Below are positions 43,351 to 53,500 of a stretch of DNA of 64,000 nucleotides, piece by piece (positions within the stretch are counted from its first letter, which is position 1; every line of letters starts with the position of its first letter). The position numbers were made by a program, and so were the translations under genes. Below the pieces are notes generated by a model. The model had not been told where the DNA came from. It was given only the letters and a program-made list of their open reading frames with translations, and searched no databases. The stretch spans positions 634,001 through 698,000 of the forward strand of contig NZ_CP047050.1 of NCBI RefSeq assembly GCF_009799805.1. The letters are read 5' to 3'. Source of the DNA: Myroides phaeus. Its GTDB lineage: Bacteria > Bacteroidota > Bacteroidia > Flavobacteriales > Flavobacteriaceae.

Positions 43351-43371
43351 TGCTGAAAGGACTTTTTTTTT
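43336..43371 (+). terminator. attenuator 2 terminator
   Basis: AGTCCTTTC (43336-43344) pairs with GAAAGGACT (43355-43363); the loop contains the palindrome GCAATTGC, and nine T residues follow. It lies 40 nt before the first structural gene. Confidence 0.93.
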
Positions 43372-43410
43372 ACAACAACTTTTTTTAAAAAACATATAAA
43401 ACACAAAATT

Positions 43411-44685
43411 ATGAGCAACTTCAATTTTTCAACACAGGCATTACACGCAGGACACGATGTACAAGCAACAGCAGGAACAAGAGCTGTACCGATTTACCAA
43501 ACATCATCTTACGTATTTGAAAACGCAGATCACGCAGCAGGAGCATTTAACTTGTCAATCCCTGCTTATATCTATACAAGATTAAACAATCCGACGAATG
43601 ATATTCTTGAAAAAAGATTAGCCGCTTTAGAAGGTGGGATCGGAGCTGTAGTAACCTCATCGGGAGCAGCGGCAATTTCAACTGCTCTACTTACATTATT
43701 AAAAGCAGGCGACCACATTGTATCATCAAGCAGTTTATATGGTGGAACTTACAACCTTTTCAATGTTACATTACCACGCTTTGGAATCAATACAACTTTC
43801 GTAGATTCTTCTGACATTGAAAACTTCAAGAAAAATATTTTGCCAAATACAAAGGCAATATTCATTGAAAGCTTAGGAAACCCAAAACTTGACATTATCG
43901 ATATACAGGCAGTTTCTAAAATTGCAAAAGAGTTTAAAATTCCGTTAATCGTTGATAATACAGTTGCTTCACCTTCTCTACTTAGACCTATTGAACACGG
44001 AGCAAACATTGTGATTCACTCTCTTACAAAATACATTACTGGAAACGGGACATCTTTAGGAGGCGCAATCATTGACGCTGGAACATTCGACTGGAGCAGT
44101 GGTAAATTCCCCGAATTTACAGAACCTTCACCAGGATACCACGGATTAATCTACCACGAAGCACTTGGAAATGCCGCATTCATTGCTAAAGTAAGAGTTG
44201 AGGGATTAAGAGATTTGGGTGCTGCATTAAGTCCTTTCAATGCTTTTCAAATCATTCAAGGATTAGAAACCTTACCTATCAGAATTAAAAAACACAGTGA
44301 AAATGCACTTGAATTAGCTGAATGGTTAGAAAAACAAGAAGAAGTAGCTTGGGTTAATTACCCTGGTTTAAAATCAAGTCCTTATTACGACTTAGCAAAG
44401 AAATATCTTCCAGAAGGACAAAGTGGTGTGGTTACTTTCGGATTGAAAAAAGGATTTGAAGCCGCTAAAAAAGTAGCAAATGAAACGGTTCTTTTCTCTT
44501 TGCTTGCTAATATCGGAGATACTAAGTCATTGATTATTCACCCTGCTTCTACTACTCACCAACAACTAAGCGTAAACGAACAAAAAGCAACAGGTGTTTC
44601 TCCTGATTTAATTAGACTTTCTGTTGGTATTGAAAATATTGAAGACCTGAAAACTGATTTGAAAAACGTATTTAAAAAACTATAA
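43411..44685 (+). CDS. metY: O-acetylhomoserine sulfhydrylase
   Basis: This PLP enzyme (424 aa) makes homocysteine from O-acetylhomoserine and sulfide. It has the Cys/Met-metabolism fold: S-S-G-A-A-A-I-S-T-A, V-D-N-T-V-A-S-P and the PLP lysine in H-S-L-T-K-Y-I-T-G-N-G-T. The long insert after that motif (D-W-S-S-G-K-F-P-E-F-T-E-P) distinguishes MetY-type enzymes from shorter gamma-synthases. It is the first structural gene after the two attenuators. Confidence 0.93.
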   Translation: MSNFNFSTQALHAGHDVQATAGTRAVPIYQTSSYVFENADHAAGAFNLSIPAYIYTRLNNPTNDILEKRLAALEGGIGAVVTSSGAAAISTALLTLLKAGDHIVSSSSLYGGTYNLFNVTLPRFGINTTFVDSSDIENFKKNILPNTKAIFIESLGNPKLDIIDIQAVSKIAKEFKIPLIVDNTVASPSLLRPIEHGANIVIHSLTKYITGNGTSLGGAIIDAGTFDWSSGKFPEFTEPSPGYHGLIYHEALGNAAFIAKVRVEGLRDLGAALSPFNAFQIIQGLETLPIRIKKHSENALELAEWLEKQEEVAWVNYPGLKSSPYYDLAKKYLPEGQSGVVTFGLKKGFEAAKKVANETVLFSLLANIGDTKSLIIHPASTTHQQLSVNEQKATGVSPDLIRLSVGIENIEDLKTDLKNVFKKL

Positions 44686-44688
44686 TTT

Positions 44689-45831
44689 ATGAGTACCCAA
44701 ACTGACATATTAAATAATATTCCTATTGATCCTCATACCGGTGCTATTGCGGTTCCAATTTATCAAACAACAACATTTGCTCAAGAAGCTCCTGGAGTAA
44801 ACAAAGGTTTTGATTACTCTCGTACTAATAATCCGACAAGACAAGTGCTTGAGAACTTAGTTGCATCCTTAGAAAATGGTACAAATGGATTTGCTTTCGG
44901 AAGTGGTTTAGCGGCAATTGATGCCATATTTAAAACGCTTTCTACCAATGACGAAGTAATTGCAGTAGCTAATATTTATGGGGGCACTTATAGATTATTA
45001 AATGATGTATATGCCAAGTTTGGGATTAAAACAACTTACGTTGATACGACAAATGCACAAAATGTAAAAGATGCTATTACAGCTAATACCAAAATCATTT
45101 GGATTGAAAGTCCCACAAATCCAACATTGCGCATTTCAGATATTCAGGCAATTGCTAAAATAGCAACAGAAGCAAAAGTGTTACTATGCGTTGACAATAC
45201 GTTTGCAACACCAATCGCACAGAAGCCTCTTGACTTAGGAGCTGACATAGTAATTCACAGTGCTACAAAATACATCGCAGGACATTCAGACGTAGTTGCA
45301 GGATTAGTAATAACCAAAACAGAAGAGTTGGGAAGAACAATCAAGTTTCACCAAAACGCCACAGGTGCAATCCTAAGTCCATTTGATAGCTTTCTAACGA
45401 TTCGCGGCATTGAAACCTTGCTATTGCGATACAAAGGATATTCTGAAAATGCTCAAAAAATAGCAGAATACCTCAGCACACATCCAAAAATAAACAACAT
45501 TTATTATCCAGGTTTACCAACACACGAAGGACACGAATTAGCTAAAAAACAACAGAAATACTTCGGAGGTGTTATAAGTTTTGATTTAAAAGAAAACACA
45601 GAAAAAGCTGCGTTTAAATTGATTAAAAGCCTACAACAATTCACCTTAACAGAGGGCTTAGGAGGAATTAAAAGCTTAAGTAATTATCCCTATAAAATGT
45701 CTCACGGATCTGTTCCTACAGCCATTAAAGAGAAAGCAGGAATATCAAAAAGTTTAATCCGATTATCCATCGGCTTAGAAGAAACAGAAGACTTATTAAA
45801 AGATATAGAGCAAGCATTAGCAAAACTATAA
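44689..45831 (+). CDS. trans-sulfuration PLP enzyme (cystathionine gamma-synthase/beta-lyase type)
   Basis: The 380-aa protein is a compact Cys/Met-metabolism PLP enzyme, with Y-S-R-T-N-N-P-T-R, F-G-S-G-L-A-A-I-D-A and the PLP lysine in H-S-A-T-K-Y-I-A-G-H-S-D-V. The last motif is typical of cystathionine gamma-synthase, gamma-lyase and beta-lyase, which sequence alone does not separate. It begins 3 nt after metY, so the genes are tightly coupled. Confidence 0.88.
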   Translation: MSTQTDILNNIPIDPHTGAIAVPIYQTTTFAQEAPGVNKGFDYSRTNNPTRQVLENLVASLENGTNGFAFGSGLAAIDAIFKTLSTNDEVIAVANIYGGTYRLLNDVYAKFGIKTTYVDTTNAQNVKDAITANTKIIWIESPTNPTLRISDIQAIAKIATEAKVLLCVDNTFATPIAQKPLDLGADIVIHSATKYIAGHSDVVAGLVITKTEELGRTIKFHQNATGAILSPFDSFLTIRGIETLLLRYKGYSENAQKIAEYLSTHPKINNIYYPGLPTHEGHELAKKQQKYFGGVISFDLKENTEKAAFKLIKSLQQFTLTEGLGGIKSLSNYPYKMSHGSVPTAIKEKAGISKSLIRLSIGLEETEDLLKDIEQALAKL

Positions 45832-45843
45832 AGACCATTTACA

Positions 45844-46809
45844 ATGAATAGCTTAAAAGAAATAACATTAACCAACTACGTTTTACCAAACGCCAGAACA
45901 CAAGACTTTACGTTAACCTACCAAGTTTTTGGGCAACCACTACATACAGCTCCAATTGTAGTGATAAACCACGCTTTGACAGGAAATAGTGATGTGAGTG
46001 GTGAAAATGGCTGGTGGAAAAGCTTAGTGGGAACAAATCAAGTAATTGACCTAAACCGCTATACTGTTATTGCTTTTGACATACCTGGTAATGGTTATAA
46101 TCAAAATCCATCCCATCTAATCACTGATTATAAAATAATCACAACCCAGCTAATAGCTGATCTGTTTTGGAAAGGTTTACAAATAATAGGTGTTGATAAC
46201 TTATACGCTGTAGTTGGTGGTAGTTTAGGTGGTAGTATCGCTTGGGAAATGGCATTGCAAAAGCCAAATGCAATACAACATTTAATTCCTATTGCTACAA
46301 GTATACGAGCATCGGATTGGCTTATTGGCAATGCTTTAGTGCAAGACAGTATTCTAACTAACTCAGCAAATCCTATTGAAGATGCCAGAATGCACGCTAT
46401 GCTTTTATATCGTACACCTGCTTCTCTTCAGTTGAAGTTCAACAATCAGATTAAAGAACAAGAAGAACAATACGCAATAGAAAGTTGGTTAAAGTACCAC
46501 GGAAAAACATTGAATAATCGCTTTGCTCTGTCTTCTTATAAGTTAATGAATCACCTATTAAAAACAATAGGACATCACTTAACAGAAGAAACGTTAGAAC
46601 AGTTTGCAAAACAAAGCTCCACAAACATTCTAAGTATAGCAGTTGACAGTGACTATATGTTCACCAATACAGAACAAAAACAAATTGTAGAACGCATTAA
46701 AAAACATAAAAAGAATATAGCGTTCAAAGAGATTCAATCAATACACGGACACGATGCCTTTTTGATAGAATACGAACAATTAAACCATTTATTAACAGAC
46801 ATATTTTAA
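45844..46809 (+). CDS. metX: homoserine O-acetyltransferase-like alpha/beta hydrolase
   Basis: MetX activates homoserine with acetyl-CoA. The 321-aa protein has H-A-L-T-G-N-S near the N-terminus, the nucleophile elbow V-G-G-S-L-G-G, the Asp in I-A-V-D-S-D-Y-M-F and the His in S-I-H-G-H-D-A-F. It is somewhat shorter than many MetX proteins (about 350-380 aa). It would supply the substrate for the MetY encoded two genes upstream. Sequence alone cannot exclude succinyl-CoA use. Confidence 0.9.
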   Translation: MNSLKEITLTNYVLPNARTQDFTLTYQVFGQPLHTAPIVVINHALTGNSDVSGENGWWKSLVGTNQVIDLNRYTVIAFDIPGNGYNQNPSHLITDYKIITTQLIADLFWKGLQIIGVDNLYAVVGGSLGGSIAWEMALQKPNAIQHLIPIATSIRASDWLIGNALVQDSILTNSANPIEDARMHAMLLYRTPASLQLKFNNQIKEQEEQYAIESWLKYHGKTLNNRFALSSYKLMNHLLKTIGHHLTEETLEQFAKQSSTNILSIAVDSDYMFTNTEQKQIVERIKKHKKNIAFKEIQSIHGHDAFLIEYEQLNHLLTDIF

Positions 46810-46820
46810 ATCAGCATAAA

Positions 46821-49223
46821 ATGAAAGTATTAAAGTTTGGAGGGAAATCCCTTGCATCAGGACAAGCTTTTGACAATGTAATTAACATCATTACAGACAA
46901 AGCAAACCAAGGACGTATCACTATTGTTGTTTCTGCTATTGGAGATACAACAGATACATTGGAAAATATATTAGAATTAGCCAAAACACAACAAGACTAC
47001 AATACTGTCTTTGAAGCTTTTAAAAATAGAAGCTATCACCAATTAGCAGATATTAAAACAGAGCTTGATGTATTGAACAAATTATATGAAGGGGTTTCTT
47101 TAATTGAAGATTACAACTTAAAAATTAAAGACCAAGTACTTGCACAAGGAGAAGTTATTTCAAGTAAAATATTGGCGAAACAATTGATCGACAGAGGCTT
47201 CAAAGCACTGGCTGTTGATAGTCGCCAATTTTTTATAACAGATAACAATTTCGGAAGCGCACAAGCCAATGAAGAACTATCAAAAGAAAAAACACAAGCT
47301 TATTTTAAATCGTTAGATCAAAATACTATTGCTGTTGTAACTGGTTTTATTGGTTCTACCGAAAAAGGAGAAACAGTAACATTAGGACGAAATGGAAGTA
47401 ATTACTCTGCTGCATTATTAGCCAATTTCACTAACGCTGATGAATTGCAAAACTACACTCACGTAGATGGAATTTACACTGCTAATCCAGATTGGGTAAA
47501 GAGTGCTCAGAAAATTGAAGAATTACACTTTGATGAAGCTAATGAGTTAGCCAATTTTGGTGCTTCCATTTTACACGCAAAAACAATATTGCCTCTTGTT
47601 GAAAACAATATTCCGTTAAGAATATTAAACACATTAAACCCTCAAAGTACAGGTACATTAATTTCTGGTAAACAAACAATACAAGGAATTAAATCTCTTT
47701 CCGTACAATCTGATGTAGCATTAATTCAATTTGAAGGAAGAGGATTATTAGGAATTGCAGGAGTAGATGCAAGAGTATTTACAGCCTTAGCTAATGAAGA
47801 AATAAGCGTTGGTGTTATTTCACAAGGTTCTTCTGAAAGAGGATTAGGTTTTATTGTTGAAGCACAAGACGCTGAATTAGCAGCTGAAGCACTACAGAAA
47901 GAGTTTCAAAATGACTTCTACACAAAAGACGTAAACCGTATTTCTATCCTAAAAGACATTGCTGTTATTTCAATCATCGGACAAGACTTAAGCACCTTTG
48001 ACAAACCCTATGCAGCCTTAGTTAAAAATAAAATTGTTCCTATTCTTTTCAACAATACAGTAACAGGTAAAAACGTGAGTTTAGTAGTTCGAAAAGAAGA
48101 AGCTAAGAAAGCACTCAATGTAATTCACGGACAAATATTTGGTATCGCTAAAAAAATAAACATTGCTGTATTTGGACACGGACTTGTAGGTGGTACTTTA
48201 ATTGACCAAGTACTACAATCTGCTGAGTCAATTGCTGCTAAAAAGAATATTGCCTTGAACATCTTTGCGATTGGAAACTCTAAGAAAGTCTTATTATCAG
48301 ACAATGGAATTACGGAAAATTGGAGAGATCAACTTGTAAGCAATAGCATTCCTTACACAATTAAAGATGTTGTTGACTTTGCAAATCAAAATCACTTAGA
48401 GAATTTAATTGCTATTGACAATACGGCTTCTGGCGAATTTGTAAAAAACTATATTCCATTAGTTGAAAATGGCTTTGACCTTATCTCTTCTAATAAAATT
48501 GGAAATACCATCTCTTATGATTTTTACAAACAATTGCGAGATACCTTAAAAGCAAATCACAAAGAGTATTTATACGAAACCAACGTAGGCGCAGGATTAC
48601 CGTTAATCGATACAATTAAGTTATTACACCTATCAGGCGAAAACATAACAAAGATAAAAGGTGTATTCTCAGGTAGTTTAAGTTACATATTCAACACATA
48701 TTCTGTAGAAGACCGCCCTTTTAGTGCTGTATTAAAAGAAGCTATTGACAAAGGCTTTACAGAACCTGATCCAAGAGAAGATTTATCTGGAAACGATGTA
48801 GGTCGTAAACTATTAATCTTAGCCAGAGAATTAGACTTACAAAATGAATTTGAAGAAATAAACATTCAGAACCTAATTCCTACAGATTTACAAACAATAG
48901 ATACGCCAACATTCTTACAAAGTTTAGAAAAGCTAAACCCTTATTTCGACAAAATAAAAGAAGGTCTAAAGCCAAACACTGTGTTGAGATATGTAGGAGA
49001 ACTATCAGGAGATTTACAAAAAGACAAAGGCATTTTAGAAACTAAATTGGTAGAAGTACCTACTAATTCAGCCTTAGGTCAGTTAAAAGGTTCTGACAGT
49101 TTGTTTGAAATCTACACAGAAAGCTACGGAGAGAATCCAATTATTATTCAAGGTGCTGGTGCTGGTGCATCAGTTACAGCAAGAGGAGTATTTGGAGATA
49201 TACTAAGACTTGCTGACAAATAA
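46821..49223 (+). CDS. thrA: bifunctional aspartate kinase/homoserine dehydrogenase
   Basis: This 800-aa fusion carries an aspartokinase N-terminal domain (K-F-G-G-K-S at the start, with Lys where most have Thr), a central ACT-like regulatory region (about 290-450) and a homoserine dehydrogenase domain (NAD-binding G-H-G-L-V-G-G, then S-N-K and G-V-F-S-G-S-L-S-Y-I-F). It makes homoserine from aspartate. Lying inside a methionine operon, it would be a MetL-like isoform controlled with methionine synthesis; threonine sensitivity is not predictable here. Confidence 0.93.
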   Translation: MKVLKFGGKSLASGQAFDNVINIITDKANQGRITIVVSAIGDTTDTLENILELAKTQQDYNTVFEAFKNRSYHQLADIKTELDVLNKLYEGVSLIEDYNLKIKDQVLAQGEVISSKILAKQLIDRGFKALAVDSRQFFITDNNFGSAQANEELSKEKTQAYFKSLDQNTIAVVTGFIGSTEKGETVTLGRNGSNYSAALLANFTNADELQNYTHVDGIYTANPDWVKSAQKIEELHFDEANELANFGASILHAKTILPLVENNIPLRILNTLNPQSTGTLISGKQTIQGIKSLSVQSDVALIQFEGRGLLGIAGVDARVFTALANEEISVGVISQGSSERGLGFIVEAQDAELAAEALQKEFQNDFYTKDVNRISILKDIAVISIIGQDLSTFDKPYAALVKNKIVPILFNNTVTGKNVSLVVRKEEAKKALNVIHGQIFGIAKKINIAVFGHGLVGGTLIDQVLQSAESIAAKKNIALNIFAIGNSKKVLLSDNGITENWRDQLVSNSIPYTIKDVVDFANQNHLENLIAIDNTASGEFVKNYIPLVENGFDLISSNKIGNTISYDFYKQLRDTLKANHKEYLYETNVGAGLPLIDTIKLLHLSGENITKIKGVFSGSLSYIFNTYSVEDRPFSAVLKEAIDKGFTEPDPREDLSGNDVGRKLLILARELDLQNEFEEINIQNLIPTDLQTIDTPTFLQSLEKLNPYFDKIKEGLKPNTVLRYVGELSGDLQKDKGILETKLVEVPTNSALGQLKGSDSLFEIYTESYGENPIIIQGAGAGASVTARGVFGDILRLADK

Positions 49224-49298
49224 AAAGACGGCTAACGGTTTATAGTTAACAGCTGTAAACCTTTTTCATAAACTACCCCATACCCCAAAAACTAAAAA

Positions 49299-50489
49299 AT
49301 GAGTACAACTACCCCCAACAATGAGTTTTGTTTTGAAACACAAGCCATCCGGACCCAAATAGAGAGAAGTCAATTTAACGAGCACTCTGCCCCACTTTAC
49401 TTGACATCAAGCTTTGTCTTTGATGATGCAGAAAATATGAGAGCCGTATTTGCAGATGAAATTGTGCAACACTCTTACTCTCGATTTACTAATCCCAACC
49501 AAACAGAATTAGTAGATAAGATATGTTTATTTGAAAAAGCAGAAGCAGGTTATGCTTTCGCTACAGGGATGGCGGCCATTTATTGTAGTTTGTTTCCTTT
49601 ACTAAAAACCGGAGACCACGTTATTTCTTGTTCAAACATATTTGGTTCTACAAGGTCACTACTAAGTAACCTTTTTCCAGAATGGGGAGTAACAACAAGC
49701 TACTTTGATACCAGTGAAGTTGCAATTGTAGAAAGCTTAATACAACCAAATACTAAAATACTATTTGCTGAGAGTCCAACTAACCCTGGTGTAGATATTT
49801 TAGATTTAGCTTTATTAGGAGAAGTTGCAAAAAAACACAACTTAATCTTTATTGTTGATAACACCTTTGCAACACCATATCTACAGAATCCTATTGATTT
49901 TGGTGCAGATCTTGTGGTTCATTCAACAACAAAGTTAATTGATGGACAAGGGAGAGTTTGTGGAGGGGTAACAGTTGGCAATAAAGACCTCATCCAAAAG
50001 ATATATCTATTTGCCCGTACAATTGGAACAGCAATCTCACCTTTTAATGCTTGGATACTATCAAAAAGCTTAGAAACACTTGCCGTACGCGTAGATAGAC
50101 ATTGTGAAAATGCATTAGCTATTGCACAATTTTTAGAAAAGAACCCTAACGTAGAATTTATTAAATACCCGTTTCTTCCAAGTCATCCACAATATGAAAT
50201 GGCTAAGAAGCAAATGAAACAAGGAGGTAATATTATTGCTTTCGGCATTAAAGGAGGATTAGATGCAGGTCGAAACTTCATCAATGCCGTAAAGTTATGT
50301 AGTTGTTCTGCCAACTTAGGAGATAGCAGAACAATTGTTACCCACCCCGCTTCTACAACCCATAGTAAGGTTCCTCCGGCAGAAAAAATTGCTACAGGTA
50401 TTACAGATAACCTGATTCGTCTGTCTGTGGGATTAGAAAATGTAAAAGATATTATCAGTGATTTAGACCAAGCACTTCGTGCAAAGTAA
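49299..50489 (+). CDS. metZ: O-succinylhomoserine sulfhydrylase-like PLP enzyme
   Basis: This third Cys/Met PLP enzyme of the operon (396 aa) has F-A-T-G-M-A-A-I-Y, V-D-N-T-F-A-T-P-Y-L and the lysine motif H-S-T-T-K-L-I-D-G-Q-G-R. The sequence around that lysine resembles MetZ-type sulfhydrylases. It starts 75 nt after thrA, with a small hairpin in the gap. Its use of acetyl- versus succinyl-homoserine is undetermined; a MetX partner is encoded nearby. Confidence 0.85.
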   Translation: MSTTTPNNEFCFETQAIRTQIERSQFNEHSAPLYLTSSFVFDDAENMRAVFADEIVQHSYSRFTNPNQTELVDKICLFEKAEAGYAFATGMAAIYCSLFPLLKTGDHVISCSNIFGSTRSLLSNLFPEWGVTTSYFDTSEVAIVESLIQPNTKILFAESPTNPGVDILDLALLGEVAKKHNLIFIVDNTFATPYLQNPIDFGADLVVHSTTKLIDGQGRVCGGVTVGNKDLIQKIYLFARTIGTAISPFNAWILSKSLETLAVRVDRHCENALAIAQFLEKNPNVEFIKYPFLPSHPQYEMAKKQMKQGGNIIAFGIKGGLDAGRNFINAVKLCSCSANLGDSRTIVTHPASTTHSKVPPAEKIATGITDNLIRLSVGLENVKDIISDLDQALRAK

Positions 50490-50531
50490 AATCAAAAAGG
50501 AACAAATGAAGAACGAAAAAAAAGAAGAATT

Positions 50532-53500
50532 ATGTCAACAATACTAACCAAAACGGATATTAGAGAACTGCTAAAAGAAAGAACATTGGTACTTGATGGA
50601 GCAATGGGTACAATGTTGCAGGCATATCAGTTTACGGAAGAAGACTTTAGAGGAGAGCGCTTTGCTGATTTTGCACATTCTCTTAAAGGAAACAATGACT
50701 TGTTGTCTATAACTCAACCTGAAGCTGTAAAAGAAGTTCATCGAAAATATCTTTTAGCCGGAGCGGACATACTATCTACTAATACTTTCTCAGGCACAAC
50801 CATTGCAATGGCCGATTATCACTTGGAAGACCTTGTGTATGAATTAAACTATCAGTCGGCAAAAATTGCAAGAGAAGTTGCTGATGAAGTTGAAGCATTA
50901 ACTCCTGACAAACCACGTTTTGTAGCTGGAGCTATTGGTCCAACCAACAAAACAGCGAGTTTATCACCCGATGTTAATAATCCGGGCTATCGTGCAATTA
51001 CCTTTGAAGAATTGCGTGTAGCTTACAAACAACAAGCAGAAGCTTTATTAGATGGAGGTTGCGATTTATTATTAGTAGAAACAATCTTTGATACTCTGAA
51101 TGCAAAAGCAGCTTTATTTGCTTTAGACGAGATACGTACAGAAAGAAATATTGATATTCCGATTATGATTTCGGGAACAATTACTGATGCTTCTGGACGT
51201 ACTTTATCAGGACAAACAGTAGAAGCTTTCTTAATCTCAATTTCGCATATTCCTTTATTAAGTATCGGATTTAACTGTGCTTTGGGAGCAGAACAATTAG
51301 AGCCCTATGTCAAACAATTATCACAACATACGGCTGTAAATATTTCTGCACATCCAAATGCTGGATTGCCAAATGCTTTTGGTGAATACGACGAAACACC
51401 GGAAGAAATGAGAGCGTTAATCAATAGTTTTCTAAGTCAAAACTTAGTACAAATTATTGGTGGATGCTGTGGTACTACACCAGATCACATTAAGTTAATT
51501 GCCGAGGCAGTAGAAGAAAATCAAAGTGCACGTAAGGCATTTCCTAAAAGCACCTCTAAACCAGTTTTAGCGTTATCTGGACTTGAACCACTCTACGTAA
51601 CTGCTGAAGCTAACTTTATCAATATTGGCGAACGTACTAATGTTACGGGGTCACGACGTTTTCTTCGTTTAATCAAAGAAGAGAAGTTTGACGAAGCACT
51701 TGCTGTTGCACGTGAACAAGTAGAAGGTGGAGCACAAATTATAGACATAAATATGGATGAAGGTTTGTTAGACGGTGTACACTGTATGACTAACTTTCTA
51801 AACTTAATAGCATCAGAACCTGATATTGCAAAAGTTCCAATTATGATTGATAGTTCCAAATGGGAGATTATTGAGGCTGGATTGCGAGTGGTACAAGGAA
51901 AAGCAATTGTCAATTCTATTAGCTTAAAAGAAGGAGAAGCATTATTTATTGAACACGCTAAATTAATTAGACGTTATGGTGCTGCCTCAGTCGTAATGGC
52001 TTTTGATGAAAATGGACAAGCTGATTCTTACGAAAGAAGAATTGAAATCTGTAAACGCTCGTATGATATCTTGGTTAATGAAGTAGGCTTTCCCCCTCAG
52101 GATATAATCTTTGACCCTAATATATTCCCGGTTGCAACAGGAATGGAGGAACACAACAACAATGCATTGGACTTTTTTAATGCGACGAAATGGATTCGGG
52201 AAAACCTTCCTTATGCCAATGTAAGTGGTGGTGTAAGTAACGTTTCCTTTTCCTTTCGTGGTAATAATAAAGTACGTGAAGCTATGCACGCTGCCTTTCT
52301 ATACCACGCTATTCAAAATGGAATGAATATGGGAATCGTTAATCCTGAAATGTTAGAGATATACGATGAAGTTGATCCTGATTTAATGAGATATGTAGAA
52401 GACGTATTGTTAAACAGAAAAGACGACGCAACTGAAAGACTATTAGACTTTGCAGAAAGCATCAAATCTGATGTAACAAGTAATACCTCAACTCAAAAAA
52501 TTGAAGAATGGCGCGCTGGTACTATTCAAGAGCGATTGACACACTCTCTTGTGAAAGGTGTTGAAACCTACATTGAAGTGGATGTTGAAGAAGCAAGATT
52601 AAGTGTTGACCAACCTATCAAGGTTATTGAAGGTTATTTAATGACCGGAATGAATGTAGTAGGTGATTTATTTGGAGCTGGAAAGATGTTTTTACCTCAA
52701 GTTGTCAAATCTGCTCGAGTAATGAAAAAAGCAGTGGCTTACCTCCTTCCCTATATTGAAGAAAGTAAACGTTTAAATGCTACAGCCTCTACGGGTAACG
52801 CAGGGAAAATACTGATGGCAACCGTACGTGGTGATGTGCACGATATTGGAAAGAATATAGTAGCTGTTGTCTTAGCCTGTAACAATTATGAGATTGTGGA
52901 TTTAGGTGTAATGGTCTCTCCAGAAAAAATCATTGAAACAGCCATAAAAGAAAATGTTGATGTAATTGGGTTAAGCGGCCTTATTACCCCCTCTTTAGAC
53001 GAGATGGTTCACTTGGCAAAAGAATTAAACAAAATAGACTGTAACGTGCCCATTATGATCGGAGGCGCAACAACTTCAAGAGTACACACAGCAGTAAAGA
53101 TTGCCCCTGAGTATAACAATTGTGTTGTTCACGTTCACGACGCTTCTCGTTCAGTTACAACTGTCAATCAATTACTACAAAAAGAAATAAAAGAAGAGTT
53201 TAAATCCTCTTTAAAAGAAGAATATAATAAACTACGACAAGACTACTTAGGCAGAGCAAGAGATAAGAGCTATGTTACCTTAAAGCAAGCAAGAGCTAAT
53301 AAGTTTAAAATTGAGTGGAAACAAGAAGATATTGTTCAACCAAACTTTATAGGTACACAACAAGTATCTGTAGAATTAGATGAGCTATTGCCATTTATAG
53401 ATTGGGCTCCCTTCTTTCGTTCTTGGCAATTATTTGGAAAGTTTCCAGCTATTTTAGAAGATGAAGTCGTTGGAGAAACAGCCACACAACTCTATGAAGA

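Noticed and set aside
42967..43410. SAM riboswitch in the methionine leader
   Set aside because: I looked for SAM-I and SAM-II core sequences and found none; the Met-codon ORFs with alternative pairings explain the region better.
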